Positions 1 through 9,034 of a stretch of 64,000 bases of DNA are shown piece by piece; position 1 is the first letter of the stretch; every line of letters starts with the position of its first letter. A program made the translations under genes and the position numbers. The stretch lies in the NCBI RefSeq assembly GCF_000429045.1, contig NZ_AUBC01000015.1:62001-126000 (forward strand). Reading direction: 5' to 3'. The notes beneath the pieces are model-generated. The model saw nothing but the letters and a program-made list of their open reading frames with translations. It was not told where the DNA came from and did no database searches. Source of the stretch: Salinarimonas rosea DSM 21201. Its GTDB lineage: Bacteria > Pseudomonadota > Alphaproteobacteria > Rhizobiales > Beijerinckiaceae.

Positions 1-1
1 C

Positions 2-3000
2 ACGCCCCGGGCGGACTACTTCGGCAACGGCGGCTTCTCCTACGTCGTCGAGGATACCAACGGCGCCCGCGGCACCGGCTACGCCTCGCTGTCGATCCGC
101 CCCGGCAACGACCTGCCGATCGCGGTCTCCGACGCCGGCTTCACCATGCTCGAGGACGGCCTCATCGACCTCGAACCCGCCGTGCTCATGGCCAACGACG
201 TCGATCCCGACGGCGATGCGCTCGTCTTTCTCGGCGTCACAGGGGCCGAGCTGCTCGACAACGGCCTTTGGCGGGTTACCCCGGCGGCGGACTTTTTCGG
301 CGAGCACGTCGTCACCTACCGCATCGCCGACGCCTCCGGCCTCGGCGTCGCCACCACGGTCACGATCGAGGTCCTGCCGACGCCGGACGACCCGGTGGCC
401 GGAGACGACAGCTACGCCATGTCCGAGGACACGCCGCTGACGATCCTCGTCTCGGCGCTGCTCGCGAACGACGACGACGCCGATCTCCAGGCGTTGGTGT
501 TCTCGCGGATCATCGCGGCGGAGGGCGTTTCCGTCGCGGTGGACGACGCGGGGCGGATCACCGTGACGCCCGACGCCGATCTCGCCGGCCCGGCGCACTT
601 CGTCTACGAGGTGGTCGACTCGTCGGGGGCCACCGCGCAGGCGCGGGTCACCCTCTCGATCGCCGGCGTCAACGACGCGCCCGGGATCGACCCGGTCCCG
701 GTCCTCGCCGGCGTCGAGGACGGCGACTTCTCCATCACGTTCAACTGGGCGATCTTCCGCGACACCGAGGGCGACCCGCTCGCCCCCGACATCCGCGCGG
801 AGGGCGGCGGGCCCCTCCCCGACTGGCTGTTCTTCGAGCGCGGCCTGCTCACCCTCTCCGGACGCCCGCCGCAGGACTTCCACGGTGCCGTGGCGCTCGA
901 GATCGCCGTCTCCGACGGGCAGGCCGAGACGGTCGTCCCCGTCACGCTGACCATCGCGCCGGTGAACGACGCGCCGATCTCGGCGATCCCGCTCGCCGAC
1001 GTGGCGCTCGACGAGGACGGCCTCCTCGACGCAGCGCTGCCGGCGGACGCCTTCACCGACGTCGACGGCGACGCGCTGACGCTCTCGGCGATGCTCGCCG
1101 ACGACACGCCCCTCCCCGCATGGCTCGCCTTCGACCCGGCCGCCGGCCGCTTCACCGGCCAGCCCCCGGCGGACTTCAACGGCACCCTCGACGTGCGCGT
1201 GGTCGCAAGCGACGGTGCCCTCGAGGTTTCCGATTCCTTCCGCATCGCGATCGCGCCTGTCGACGATGCGCCGGTGGCCGCGGACGACGTCTTCGACGGT
1301 GGCGACCAGCGGATCGTCACCGTGCCGCTGGCGCTGCTCCTCGCCAACGACACCGACGCCGAGGGCGACGCGCTCTCGATCGTGAGCGTTGCCGGCGGGC
1401 CAGGCTTCAGCGTCGCGCTCGACGGCGCCGGCAACCTCGTCATCGATCGCGATCCGGCGCTGTCGGGTGAGATCGAGATCGGCTATGTCGTCACCGACGG
1501 CGCGCTCACCGACACGGGCACGCTGCGCGTCTCGCTCGTGCCGTCGAACCGTGCCCCCGAGATCGCCGAGATCGCGGCACTCGTCACGGACGAGGACGCG
1601 GACGTCGCCCTCGCTCTGCCGGCGGACGTCGTCGTCGACGCGGACGGGGACGCCCTCACGCTCGGCGTCACCCGCACCGGCGGATCGACGCTCCCCTCGT
1701 GGCTCTCGTTCGATGCGGCGACGCGCACCCTCACGGGCCGCCCGCCGGAGAACGTCAACGGCACGATCTCGCTCACCTTGACGGCCTTCGACGGCCTCGT
1801 CTCCACGAGCCGCGACTTCGACCTCGTGATCGCGCCGGTGAACGACCTGCCGGTCCTGTCCGCGCCGTTCTCGAACCGCTTCGCCACCGAGGACACGGCG
1901 TTCTCGATCGCGCTGCAGACCGGGCTCGTCTCCGACGTCGACGGCGACACGATCACCTACGACGTGCGCCGTGCCGACGGCACGGCCCTGCCCTCCTGGC
2001 TCGTCTTCGATCCGCAGGCCTTCACGCTCTCCGGCACGCCGCCTTCGGACTATTCCGGCACGATTGCGCTGCGCATGGTGATCTCGGACGGCGCGGCGAC
2101 GATCTCCGACGCGTTCGACCTTACGATCGGCGCGGTGAACGACGCGCCGGTGGTCGGGGCACCACTCGCCGACGTCGCCTTCGCCGAGGACACGCCGGTC
2201 TCGATCACGATCCCGGCCGACACCTTCGCCGACGTGGACGGTGATCCGCTCGCCCTCACGGCGACGCTGGCGGACGGCGCGGCGCTGCCGGCCTGGCTCG
2301 CCTTCGACCCGGTGACGGGCCGCTTCACCGGCCAGCCGCCGCGCGACGCCAACGGCGCACTCGACATGCTCGTGACCGCGAGCGATGGCGCGCTGTCCGT
2401 CTCCGACGGCTTCCGCCTGGAGATCACGCCGGTGGCCGACGCACCGGTCGTCGCGACCCCGCTCCCGGACGTGACCATCGCCGAGGACACCTTCGTCGAC
2501 ATCTCGATCCCCGCCGGCAGCTTCCGCGACGGCGACGGGGATGCGCTGACGCTCGCGGCGAGCCTCGCCGACGGGAGCGCCCTGCCGGCCTGGCTCGCCT
2601 TCGATCCGGCGGCGGGCCGCTTCACCGGCCAGCCGCCGCGCGACGCCTACGGCGCGCTCGACATCCGGGTGAGCGCATCCGACGGCACCAACACGATCGC
2701 CGACACGTTCCGGCTCGCGATCGCCCCTGTGAACGACGCACCGGTGGCGACCGACGACACCGTGGCGAACGTCGCCGCCGGCCAGGCGATCACGCTCACC
2801 GGCGCGGCGCTGATGGCCAACGACGGCGATCCCGACGGCGACGCAGTCCGCATCGTAGACGTCCAGGGCACCGGCAACGCCAGCGTCTCGCTCGACGTCG
2901 CCGGCAACGTCGTCTACCAGGCCGCCACCGGCTTCGTCGGCCAGGACACCTTCGTCTACACGATCTCGGACGGCGACGAGGTCGCCACCGCGACGGTCCT

Positions 3001-3556
3001 CGTCGAGGTCGTCGACCCCTATGCCGGCTGGGAGCAGGGCGGCGCGGGCGACGACGTGCTCCTCGGCAGCCTCTTCCGCGAGAATGCCATCTTCGGCGGC
3101 GACGGGAGCGACCTCCTCACCGGCGGCTTCCGCAACGACCAGCTCGCGGGCGGTGCGGGCGACGACGTCCTGCTGGGCCTCGGCGGCAACGACGTGCTCT
3201 CCGGCGGCGAGGACGACGACCTCCTGCTCGGCATGGCCGGCGCCGACGTCCTCTCGGGCGACGCCGGCGACGACCTCCTCATCGGCGGCGCCGGGTCGGA
3301 CACCTTCCGCTTCGCCTCGGGCGACGGGTCCGACATCATCCTCGACTTCCGCGAGACGCGGTCGGGCCGCTTCTTCACCATCGCCGGCGACGCGATCGAG
3401 ATCGACGTCGAGGGCATCGACACCTTCGAGGACCTGATGGCGACCGCCGAGCAGGCCGAGGGCGGGGTGCTGTTCGCCTTCGGCGGCGGCGACGAGCTCT
3501 TCCTTTCCGGAACCCAGCTCGCGGCGCTCGACCGCGACAGCTTCAGCTTCTACTGA
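2..3556 (+). CDS. Cadherin-like RTX surface protein (5' truncated)
   Basis: The reading frame is open from the window edge, so the 1184 visible residues are the C-terminal part of a larger secreted protein. It is made of tandem cadherin/dystroglycan-like modules, each with acidic D-x-D-G-D calcium motifs, an LPAWLAFDP...FTGQPP core and a VNDAP linker. Two modules (about nt 2286-2350 and 2580-2646) are nearly identical in DNA, which suggests recent duplication. Glycine/aspartate RTX nonapeptides follow and the protein ends in FSFY. Known family role: calcium-folded adhesin or biofilm protein exported by a type I system. The export genes follow directly, starting at the next base after the stop codon. 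The exact ligand cannot be read from the sequence. Confidence 0.9.
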   Translation, partial: TPRADYFGNGGFSYVVEDTNGARGTGYASLSIRPGNDLPIAVSDAGFTMLEDGLIDLEPAVLMANDVDPDGDALVFLGVTGAELLDNGLWRVTPAADFFGEHVVTYRIADASGLGVATTVTIEVLPTPDDPVAGDDSYAMSEDTPLTILVSALLANDDDADLQALVFSRIIAAEGVSVAVDDAGRITVTPDADLAGPAHFVYEVVDSSGATAQARVTLSIAGVNDAPGIDPVPVLAGVEDGDFSITFNWAIFRDTEGDPLAPDIRAEGGGPLPDWLFFERGLLTLSGRPPQDFHGAVALEIAVSDGQAETVVPVTLTIAPVNDAPISAIPLADVALDEDGLLDAALPADAFTDVDGDALTLSAMLADDTPLPAWLAFDPAAGRFTGQPPADFNGTLDVRVVASDGALEVSDSFRIAIAPVDDAPVAADDVFDGGDQRIVTVPLALLLANDTDAEGDALSIVSVAGGPGFSVALDGAGNLVIDRDPALSGEIEIGYVVTDGALTDTGTLRVSLVPSNRAPEIAEIAALVTDEDADVALALPADVVVDADGDALTLGVTRTGGSTLPSWLSFDAATRTLTGRPPENVNGTISLTLTAFDGLVSTSRDFDLVIAPVNDLPVLSAPFSNRFATEDTAFSIALQTGLVSDVDGDTITYDVRRADGTALPSWLVFDPQAFTLSGTPPSDYSGTIALRMVISDGAATISDAFDLTIGAVNDAPVVGAPLADVAFAEDTPVSITIPADTFADVDGDPLALTATLADGAALPAWLAFDPVTGRFTGQPPRDANGALDMLVTASDGALSVSDGFRLEITPVADAPVVATPLPDVTIAEDTFVDISIPAGSFRDGDGDALTLAASLADGSALPAWLAFDPAAGRFTGQPPRDAYGALDIRVSASDGTNTIADTFRLAIAPVNDAPVATDDTVANVAAGQAITLTGAALMANDGDPDGDAVRIVDVQGTGNASVSLDVAGNVVYQAATGFVGQDTFVYTISDGDEVATATVLVEVVDPYAGWEQGGAGDDVLLGSLFRENAIFGGDGSDLLTGGFRNDQLAGGAGDDVLLGLGGNDVLSGGEDDDLLLGMAGADVLSGDAGDDLLIGGAGSDTFRFASGDGSDIILDFRETRSGRFFTIAGDAIEIDVEGIDTFEDLMATAEQAEGGVLFAFGGGDELFLSGTQLAALDRDSFSFY
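3038..3310 (+). repeat. RTX calcium-binding nonapeptide block
   Basis: About eight GGxGxDxxx-type nonapeptides (for example GGAGDDVLL, GGDGSDLLT, GDAGDDLLI, GGAGSDTFR) lie near the C-terminus of the adhesin. Such repeats bind calcium and fold after export through type I secretion systems. The following roughly 80 residues would hold the uncleaved C-terminal secretion signal. Confidence 0.85.
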
Positions 3557-5278
3557 GTGGAGCGTACCCGCGTGCCAGCGTCCCCGTCCGGACCCACCCA
3601 GCTCGCGGAGGCGATGCGCTCCGTGCGCTTCGCCTTCGTAGGCGCGCTCGTGCTCGGGGCAGCGGTCAACGTCCTGATGCTGACCGGCCCGCTGTTCATG
3701 CTCCAGGTCTACGACCGGGTGCTGGCGAGCCGCTCGGTGCCCACCCTCGTCGTCCTGTTCGGCCTCACGGTCGGGCTCTTCGCCTTCATGGGCCTGTTCG
3801 ACCTGCTGCGCCAGCGGGTGATGTCGCGGGTCGGGCACGCGCTGGAGCACAAGCTCGGCAACCCGACCTTCCAGATCTGGATCCTCCAGGGCCTGTCGAC
3901 GACGGGCGCGAGCGCGCGGCCGCTCGCGGACCTCGCTACCGTGCGCGGCGTGATGAGCTCGCCCGGCTTCGTCGCCCTGTTCGATCTGCCCTTCGTGCCG
4001 CTCTTCGTCGGTGTCGTCTTCCTGCTCCATCTCGACCTCGGGCTCCTCACGCTCGCCGGAATCGCGGTGGCCGTCGTGCTCGCGATCATCGGCGAGGTGG
4101 CGACCCGCAACGCCTTCGGGCAGGCCGCCGTGGCCGAGATCAAGGCGAGCCGCTTCGCCGAGCAGAGCCTGCGCCACGCGGAGAGCATCCTCGCCATGGG
4201 CATGCTCGGGCGCGTGCGGGACCATTGGGGCGCAACCGCTGGCGCCGGCGGCGCCGTGGCGCAGACGGGTACCGAGCGCACGGAGGCGATCGGCGCCTTC
4301 TCCAAGGCCTGGCGGCTCCTGATGCAGTCGGCGATCCTCGGGCTCGGCGCCTATCTCGCGATCCACCAGGAGATCACGCCGGGCATGATCATCGCCGCCT
4401 CGATCATCGCCGGCCGCGCGCTCGCGCCCATCGACCAGGTGGTCGGCCAATGGCGCATGCTGGTGAAGGCGCGCGCCGCCTATCGCCGGCTCGGCGAGCA
4501 TCTCGGGCGGAGCGATACGGCGGAGCCGAAGCTCCAGCTGCCGGCGCCGCAGGGCCAGATCTCCGTGCGCGGCCTGCGCAAGCTCGCGCCGGACGGCGGC
4601 GCGCGCGGCCAGCCGCGGGTGATCCTCGACGGCATCACCTTCGACCTGAAGCCCGGCGACGGGCTCGGCGTCATCGGGCCGAGCACGGCGGGCAAGTCGA
4701 CGCTCGCGCGCCTCCTCGTCGGCGTCTGGGAGCCGGATTCCGGCTCGGTGCGCCTCGACGGCGCGCCCTACGACCAGTGGGACCGCGACGTGATCGGCCG
4801 ACACATCGGCTACCTGCCCCAGCAGGTCGATCTCCTGCCCGGCACCATCGCGCAGAACATCGCGCGCTTCGACCCGCAGGCCTCGAACGCCGACGTGGTC
4901 GAGGCGGCGAAGCTCGCGGGCGTGCACCGCCTCGTGCTCGGCCTGCCGGAGGGCTACGCCACGCGCATCGGCTACGGCCCGAGCCCGCTCTCGGGTGGGC
5001 AGACGCAGCGCATCGCGCTCGCCCGCGCGGTCTACGGCACGCCCGCCCTCGTCGTGCTCGACGAGCCCAACGCCAACCTCGACGCCGAGGGCGACGCCGC
5101 CTTGCGCGACGCCATCCTCGCCCTGCGCAAGCGCGGCACGACGGTCGTCGTCATCGCCCACCGCCCGAGCGCCATCGCGGCGGTGGACACGATCCTGATG
5201 CTCAACACCGGGCGCCAGGCCGATTTCGGGCCGAAGTCCGAGGTGCTCTCGCGCGTCGCCCGGGTGGTGGAGGCCTGA
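3557..5278 (+). CDS. Type I secretion ABC permease/ATPase (PrtD-type)
   Basis: 573 aa. The GTG start immediately follows the adhesin stop, indicating coupling. The N-terminal half is an ABC exporter membrane domain (hydrophobic segments at about residues 25-80 and 130-180). The C-terminal half is the nucleotide-binding domain with Walker A GPSTAGKST, signature LSGGQTQR and Walker B LVVLDEPNANLD. It resembles the PrtD/HasD branch, which lacks the C39-like N-terminal domain of HlyB. Expected role: powering export of the upstream RTX protein across the inner membrane together with the next gene's product. No TolC-type outer membrane gene is visible nearby. Confidence 0.93.
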   Translation: MERTRVPASPSGPTQLAEAMRSVRFAFVGALVLGAAVNVLMLTGPLFMLQVYDRVLASRSVPTLVVLFGLTVGLFAFMGLFDLLRQRVMSRVGHALEHKLGNPTFQIWILQGLSTTGASARPLADLATVRGVMSSPGFVALFDLPFVPLFVGVVFLLHLDLGLLTLAGIAVAVVLAIIGEVATRNAFGQAAVAEIKASRFAEQSLRHAESILAMGMLGRVRDHWGATAGAGGAVAQTGTERTEAIGAFSKAWRLLMQSAILGLGAYLAIHQEITPGMIIAASIIAGRALAPIDQVVGQWRMLVKARAAYRRLGEHLGRSDTAEPKLQLPAPQGQISVRGLRKLAPDGGARGQPRVILDGITFDLKPGDGLGVIGPSTAGKSTLARLLVGVWEPDSGSVRLDGAPYDQWDRDVIGRHIGYLPQQVDLLPGTIAQNIARFDPQASNADVVEAAKLAGVHRLVLGLPEGYATRIGYGPSPLSGGQTQRIALARAVYGTPALVVLDEPNANLDAEGDAALRDAILALRKRGTTVVVIAHRPSAIAAVDTILMLNTGRQADFGPKSEVLSRVARVVEA

Positions 5279-5280
5279 CC

Positions 5281-6747
5281 ATGAGCGAGCGCGTCCCGCC
5301 CAGCGAGAACGACGACGAGAAGCGCCCTATCGGCGCCGCCGAACCGACTCCCTTCCCCGGCGTGCGCACCGCAGCCGCCCACGCCGCGGCCGCCGCGAAG
5401 GACCGGACGGACGAGGGCGAGCCGTCTGCGGCCACGCCGCCGGCTCCCGCCGAGCGCGGCCCGCGCACGGGCTATCGCGGCGCGATGATCACCGGCGCGG
5501 TCGCCTTCGTGGCGCTGTTCGGAGGCGTGGGCGCCTATCTCGCCCATGCCGAGATCGCCGGCGCGGTTGTCGCGCCGGGCACGGTCGCGCTCGAGGGCCG
5601 CCCGCGCAGCGTGCAGCACCTCGACGGCGGCGTCGTGGACGAGATCCTGGCCGCCGAGGGCGACCTCGTCGCGCGGGGCGCCGTCCTGGTGCGCCTCGAC
5701 GACACGGCGCTCGCGGCGAACCTCGCGATCTACGAGAACCGCTGGCGCGAGGCCATTGCGCGCCAGGCGCGGCTCGAGGCCGAGCGCGACGGCGCGCGGG
5801 AGGTCCGGCCGCTAGCGGGGCCAGACTCGGTCGTCGCCGTCCTGCCGCGGGACGCGCACCTCCTGGCCCAGGTCTCGCTGTTCGAGGCGCGCCGGGCCGC
5901 GCGCGAGGGGCAGATCCAGCAGGCGCGCGAGAAGATCGAGCAGCTCGCCAACCAGCGTCGCGGCGTCGAGGGCCTCGTCGCCTCGCTGGCCGAGCAGATC
6001 AGCTCCTACGACGACGAGATCGGCGGCCTGCGCGACCTCGTCGAGAAGGGCTTCGCCCAGCGCACGCGCCTGCTGGCCATGGAGCGCGAGCGCTCCGACC
6101 TCGTCGGCGCGCGCACCCGCGAGGAGGCCGAGCTCGCGCGCATCGACAACGCCAAGGCGGAGACCGAGATCGCCGTCCTCCAGATCGAGCGCGAGTTCAA
6201 GGAGGCGGTCCTCTCCGAGCTGCGCGACGTATCGCTCGAGGCGAGCGAACTCGCCCAGCAGATCGTCGCCACCCGCAAGCAGCTGGAGCGCATCGAGATC
6301 CGGGCGCCGGTCGCCGGCGTCGTGCACGAGCTCGCGCTCAACACGATCGGCGGCGTCGTCGCGCCGGGCGCAACAGTGGCGCAGATCATCTCCCGCGAGG
6401 ACGGGCTCGAGATCGAGGCGAGCGTCGAGCCGATGGCGATCGACCGCGTGGCGGTGGATCAGAGCTCCTTCATCCGCTTCTCCGCCTTCAACGCCCGCAC
6501 GACGCCCGAGCTCGTCGGTCGCGTGTCGCGAATCTCGGCGAACAGCGTCGTCGACGAGGCGACGGGCGCCTCCTTCTACCGCGTCGTCGTGCGGCTCGAG
6601 GCCGAGGAGCTGGCGCGGCTCGAGGGCCGCGTTCTCGTGCCCGGCATGCCCGCCGACGTCTTCATCACCACCGAGCAGCGCTCGATCCTCAGCTACCTGT
6701 TCAAGCCGGTCACCGACCACCTGGAGCAGGCGCTGCGCGAGCGCTGA
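5281..6747 (+). CDS. HlyD-family type I secretion membrane fusion protein
   Basis: 488 aa; the ATG starts two bases after the ATPase stop. A charged, Ala/Pro-rich cytoplasmic tail (residues 1-62) precedes one membrane segment (about 66-88). A biotinyl-lipoyl-like hairpin, a long alpha-helical coiled coil (about 145-320) and the C-terminal beta-barrel follow. The periplasmic IRAPVAGVVHELALNT stretch is the typical second half of the lipoyl domain. It should bridge the PrtD-like ATPase and an outer membrane channel during one-step secretion. The reading frame is open far upstream, but RBS context and family length favour this start. Confidence 0.92.
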   Translation: MSERVPPSENDDEKRPIGAAEPTPFPGVRTAAAHAAAAAKDRTDEGEPSAATPPAPAERGPRTGYRGAMITGAVAFVALFGGVGAYLAHAEIAGAVVAPGTVALEGRPRSVQHLDGGVVDEILAAEGDLVARGAVLVRLDDTALAANLAIYENRWREAIARQARLEAERDGAREVRPLAGPDSVVAVLPRDAHLLAQVSLFEARRAAREGQIQQAREKIEQLANQRRGVEGLVASLAEQISSYDDEIGGLRDLVEKGFAQRTRLLAMERERSDLVGARTREEAELARIDNAKAETEIAVLQIEREFKEAVLSELRDVSLEASELAQQIVATRKQLERIEIRAPVAGVVHELALNTIGGVVAPGATVAQIISREDGLEIEASVEPMAIDRVAVDQSSFIRFSAFNARTTPELVGRVSRISANSVVDEATGASFYRVVVRLEAEELARLEGRVLVPGMPADVFITTEQRSILSYLFKPVTDHLEQALRER

Positions 6748-6841
6748 GCCCGCCTTCGAGCGGCGGTGTCGGCCGCCGCTTGCACCCCGCGACACCGTCG
6801 GATAGCGATGACGCGCCGACCACACGAGAGGACCTTCGCCC

Positions 6842-7495
6842 ATGACCGGCCAGACCAACGGGCAGACGAACGGCCACGCCAACGGCCGCGCGGCCGAGAC
6901 GCCTGCCGCGACCCCGCCCGCCGATGGCGCGAAGCCGCAGGCCTCCGCGGAGGCGCTCGCGAAGATCGCGGAGGTGCGCGGCCGGCTGCTCGGGGCGGTG
7001 GGCCAGGTGACGCTCGCGCTCGCCGGCCTGCCGCGCTATCGCCACCAGAGCCTCGCCGACCTGCAGTCCCTCGTGCTCGAGCCGCTGGTGCGCGACCGCA
7101 TTGCCATCGCGACGCCCCGCGCCGGCGAGGGCGACGAGAGCGCCGAGAAGCCCAGCGTCGATCTGGGCGCGCTCGCCGGCATCGCCATCTGGGCGAGCGT
7201 CTCGCCCGAGGTCGACGCGAAGATCCGCGAGCAGATCAAGGCCGGCGTCTTCCCCGTCCGCCTCAAGCCCGAGGACTGGGCGAGCGGCGACGCGGTCTGG
7301 CTCCTCGACGTCATCGCCCCCAACCAGCGCCTCGCCACCTCCGTGCTGGCGAACTTCCGCCAGGTGGCCAAGGGCCGCGCGGTGCTGATCCACCCGGTCG
7401 TCGCCCGCCAGGTCGACCGCGAGGCGCTGGAGAAGCTCGGCGCACGGCGCGCGGACGCGCCGGCGGCGGAGGATGGGGGTGGGGGGCAACGGTGA
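6842..7495 (+). CDS. HlyC-like toxin-activating lysine acyltransferase
   Basis: 217 aa. After an Asn/Ala-rich low-complexity N-terminus (1-40), the protein aligns by eye with the HlyC/RtxC family. RYRHQSLADLQ carries the candidate catalytic His (H68), AIWASVSPEVDAKIRE matches the CSWANLS region, and EDWASGDAVWLLDVIAP matches the hallmark EDWTSGDxxWFIDWIAP motif. HlyC-type enzymes move acyl chains from acyl-ACP onto internal lysines of RTX proteins. It is fourth in line after adhesin, ATPase and fusion protein, so the adhesin is the obvious substrate. This is inference: known substrates are mainly pore-forming toxins. Confidence 0.8.
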   Translation: MTGQTNGQTNGHANGRAAETPAATPPADGAKPQASAEALAKIAEVRGRLLGAVGQVTLALAGLPRYRHQSLADLQSLVLEPLVRDRIAIATPRAGEGDESAEKPSVDLGALAGIAIWASVSPEVDAKIREQIKAGVFPVRLKPEDWASGDAVWLLDVIAPNQRLATSVLANFRQVAKGRAVLIHPVVARQVDREALEKLGARRADAPAAEDGGGGQR

Positions 7496-7719
7496 GGATG
7501 CCGTCACGATCGCGAGGCTAGGGCTCGATCACGACGCGCATGCGGATGAGGTCGTCCGCGAGGCCGCTGCACTCGGCTGTGCGATGCCTTGCCGCTGACG
7601 AAGGCGCGCGCGCTATGCGGCTTCCAGATGTCGTCCGCTCGCGCGACCCGAGCCATGAAGCGCCCCATGTCTCGTTAAGCGCGGGACAGGGCCGCTCCGC
7701 CCCAGCGCGAGCATTTTGG

Positions 7720-8850
7720 TCAGGGGTCGAAATACGAGCGAACCGCGGCAATCACGACATCGACTTCCGCATCGCCCATGCCCGCGAAAAGCGGGAGCCT
7801 GAGCAGCCCGCCGGCGACTTGCTCGGTAACCGAAAGCCGCCCGGACTCGCGCCCGAAGCGACGCCCAGCGGGCGCCGAATGCAAAGGTACGTAGTGGCTC
7901 GCCGCTCCGATGCCACGCGCCTTCAAGAAAGCCCTAAGCGCTTCGCGTTCCGTCTCATCTCTAAGAAGGAGCGCGAAGATGTGGGCATTATGCTCGGCAT
8001 AGCTTGGTGGTCCCAGGACGCCGAACCGCCGGCGCTCGACCAGCTCGGCGAACGCCTCGTCGTAGCGCCGCCAGATGCGTCGGCGCTCCGCGGTAATTGC
8101 TGGAGCCGCGTCGAGCTGGGCGAGAAGGACCGCCGCGACGATGTCGCTCGGCAGATATGAGCTGCCTATGTCGATCCAGGTATATTTGTCGACTTCGCCG
8201 CGAACAAAGCGGGTCCGGTCGGTCCCTTTCTCCCAGATGATCTCCGCGCGCTCGACGAGTCCGGGATCGTTGACAAGGAGCGCGCCGCCCTCGCCGCTGA
8301 CAACGTTCTTCGTCTCGTGGAAACTCAGCGCCGCGAGCGCGCCGATCGAGCCGAGCGGCCTGCCCTGGACCCAGGCGTTCAGTCCCTGCGCGGCATCCTC
8401 GATCAGGGTCAGGCCGTGGCGGCGCGCGATCCCCTCGATGGCAGCCATGTCGGCACCGACTCCGGCGTAGTGAACGACGCAGATGGCGCGCGTCCGCGGT
8501 CCGATCGCCCTCTCGATCTCGGCCTCGTTCAGGTTCAGCGTGTCCTCGCGAATATCCACGAAGACCGGCGTCGCGCCCCTCAGCACGAAAGCGTTCGCCG
8601 TGCTCACGAAGGTGAACGACGGCATGATCACCTCGTCGCCCGGACCGACGTCGGCGAGCATCGCCGACATTTCCAGCGCCGCGGTGCAGGAATGGGTCAG
8701 CAGGACCTTGGCCGAGCCGATCTGGTCGCGCAGGCGATCTTGGCAGGCCAGCGTGAAGGGGCCATGGCCCGAGACCCGTCCCGAGGCGAGCGCCTGCGCG
8801 ACATTTTCCGCCTCGCGACCGGCGATGAGGGGCTTGTGGAGGGGAATCAA
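7720..8850 (-). CDS. wecE: dTDP-4-amino-4,6-dideoxygalactose transaminase (WecE/RffA type)
   Basis: 376 aa from a TTG start, the same length as E. coli WecE. That start gives MIPLHKP, matching the family N-terminus, and GGGAG lies eight bases upstream. An ATG at 8865 would add five residues but lacks an RBS. PLP-dependent DegT/DnrJ/EryC1/StrS fold; the Schiff-base lysine is in SFHETKN. GDEVIMPSFTFVSTANAF and VDKYTWIDIGSSYLPSD closely resemble WecE. It should aminate dTDP-4-keto-6-deoxyglucose to dTDP-Fuc4N. It is transcribed divergently from rfbB, sharing the roughly 180-bp spacer. Confidence 0.9.
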   Translation of the reverse strand: MIPLHKPLIAGREAENVAQALASGRVSGHGPFTLACQDRLRDQIGSAKVLLTHSCTAALEMSAMLADVGPGDEVIMPSFTFVSTANAFVLRGATPVFVDIREDTLNLNEAEIERAIGPRTRAICVVHYAGVGADMAAIEGIARRHGLTLIEDAAQGLNAWVQGRPLGSIGALAALSFHETKNVVSGEGGALLVNDPGLVERAEIIWEKGTDRTRFVRGEVDKYTWIDIGSSYLPSDIVAAVLLAQLDAAPAITAERRRIWRRYDEAFAELVERRRFGVLGPPSYAEHNAHIFALLLRDETEREALRAFLKARGIGAASHYVPLHSAPAGRRFGRESGRLSVTEQVAGGLLRLPLFAGMGDAEVDVVIAAVRSYFDP

Positions 8851-9034
8851 GCAAACTGCTCCCATGCGCTTCGGCGACGGAGCAAGGCGCCGCCTGCTCC
8901 AGTTCACCGATGCGAGCGTTACGCGCGCCGGCGGCCCGGTGCAAGCGATGCCACGCGGCCGAAGGCCTTTACGAGGATCGGTGCGCGTGCGAGTGGAAGG
9001 CGGTCAGTGCCGCGGCGAGCGGGAGCAGGTGCAG

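Noticed and set aside
7518-7751. 77-aa minus-strand ORF after the acyltransferase gene
   Set aside because: No RBS or recognised domain; it ends in LADDLIRMRVVIEP, which looks like a gene end, but the upstream part does not look coding. At most a decayed fragment.
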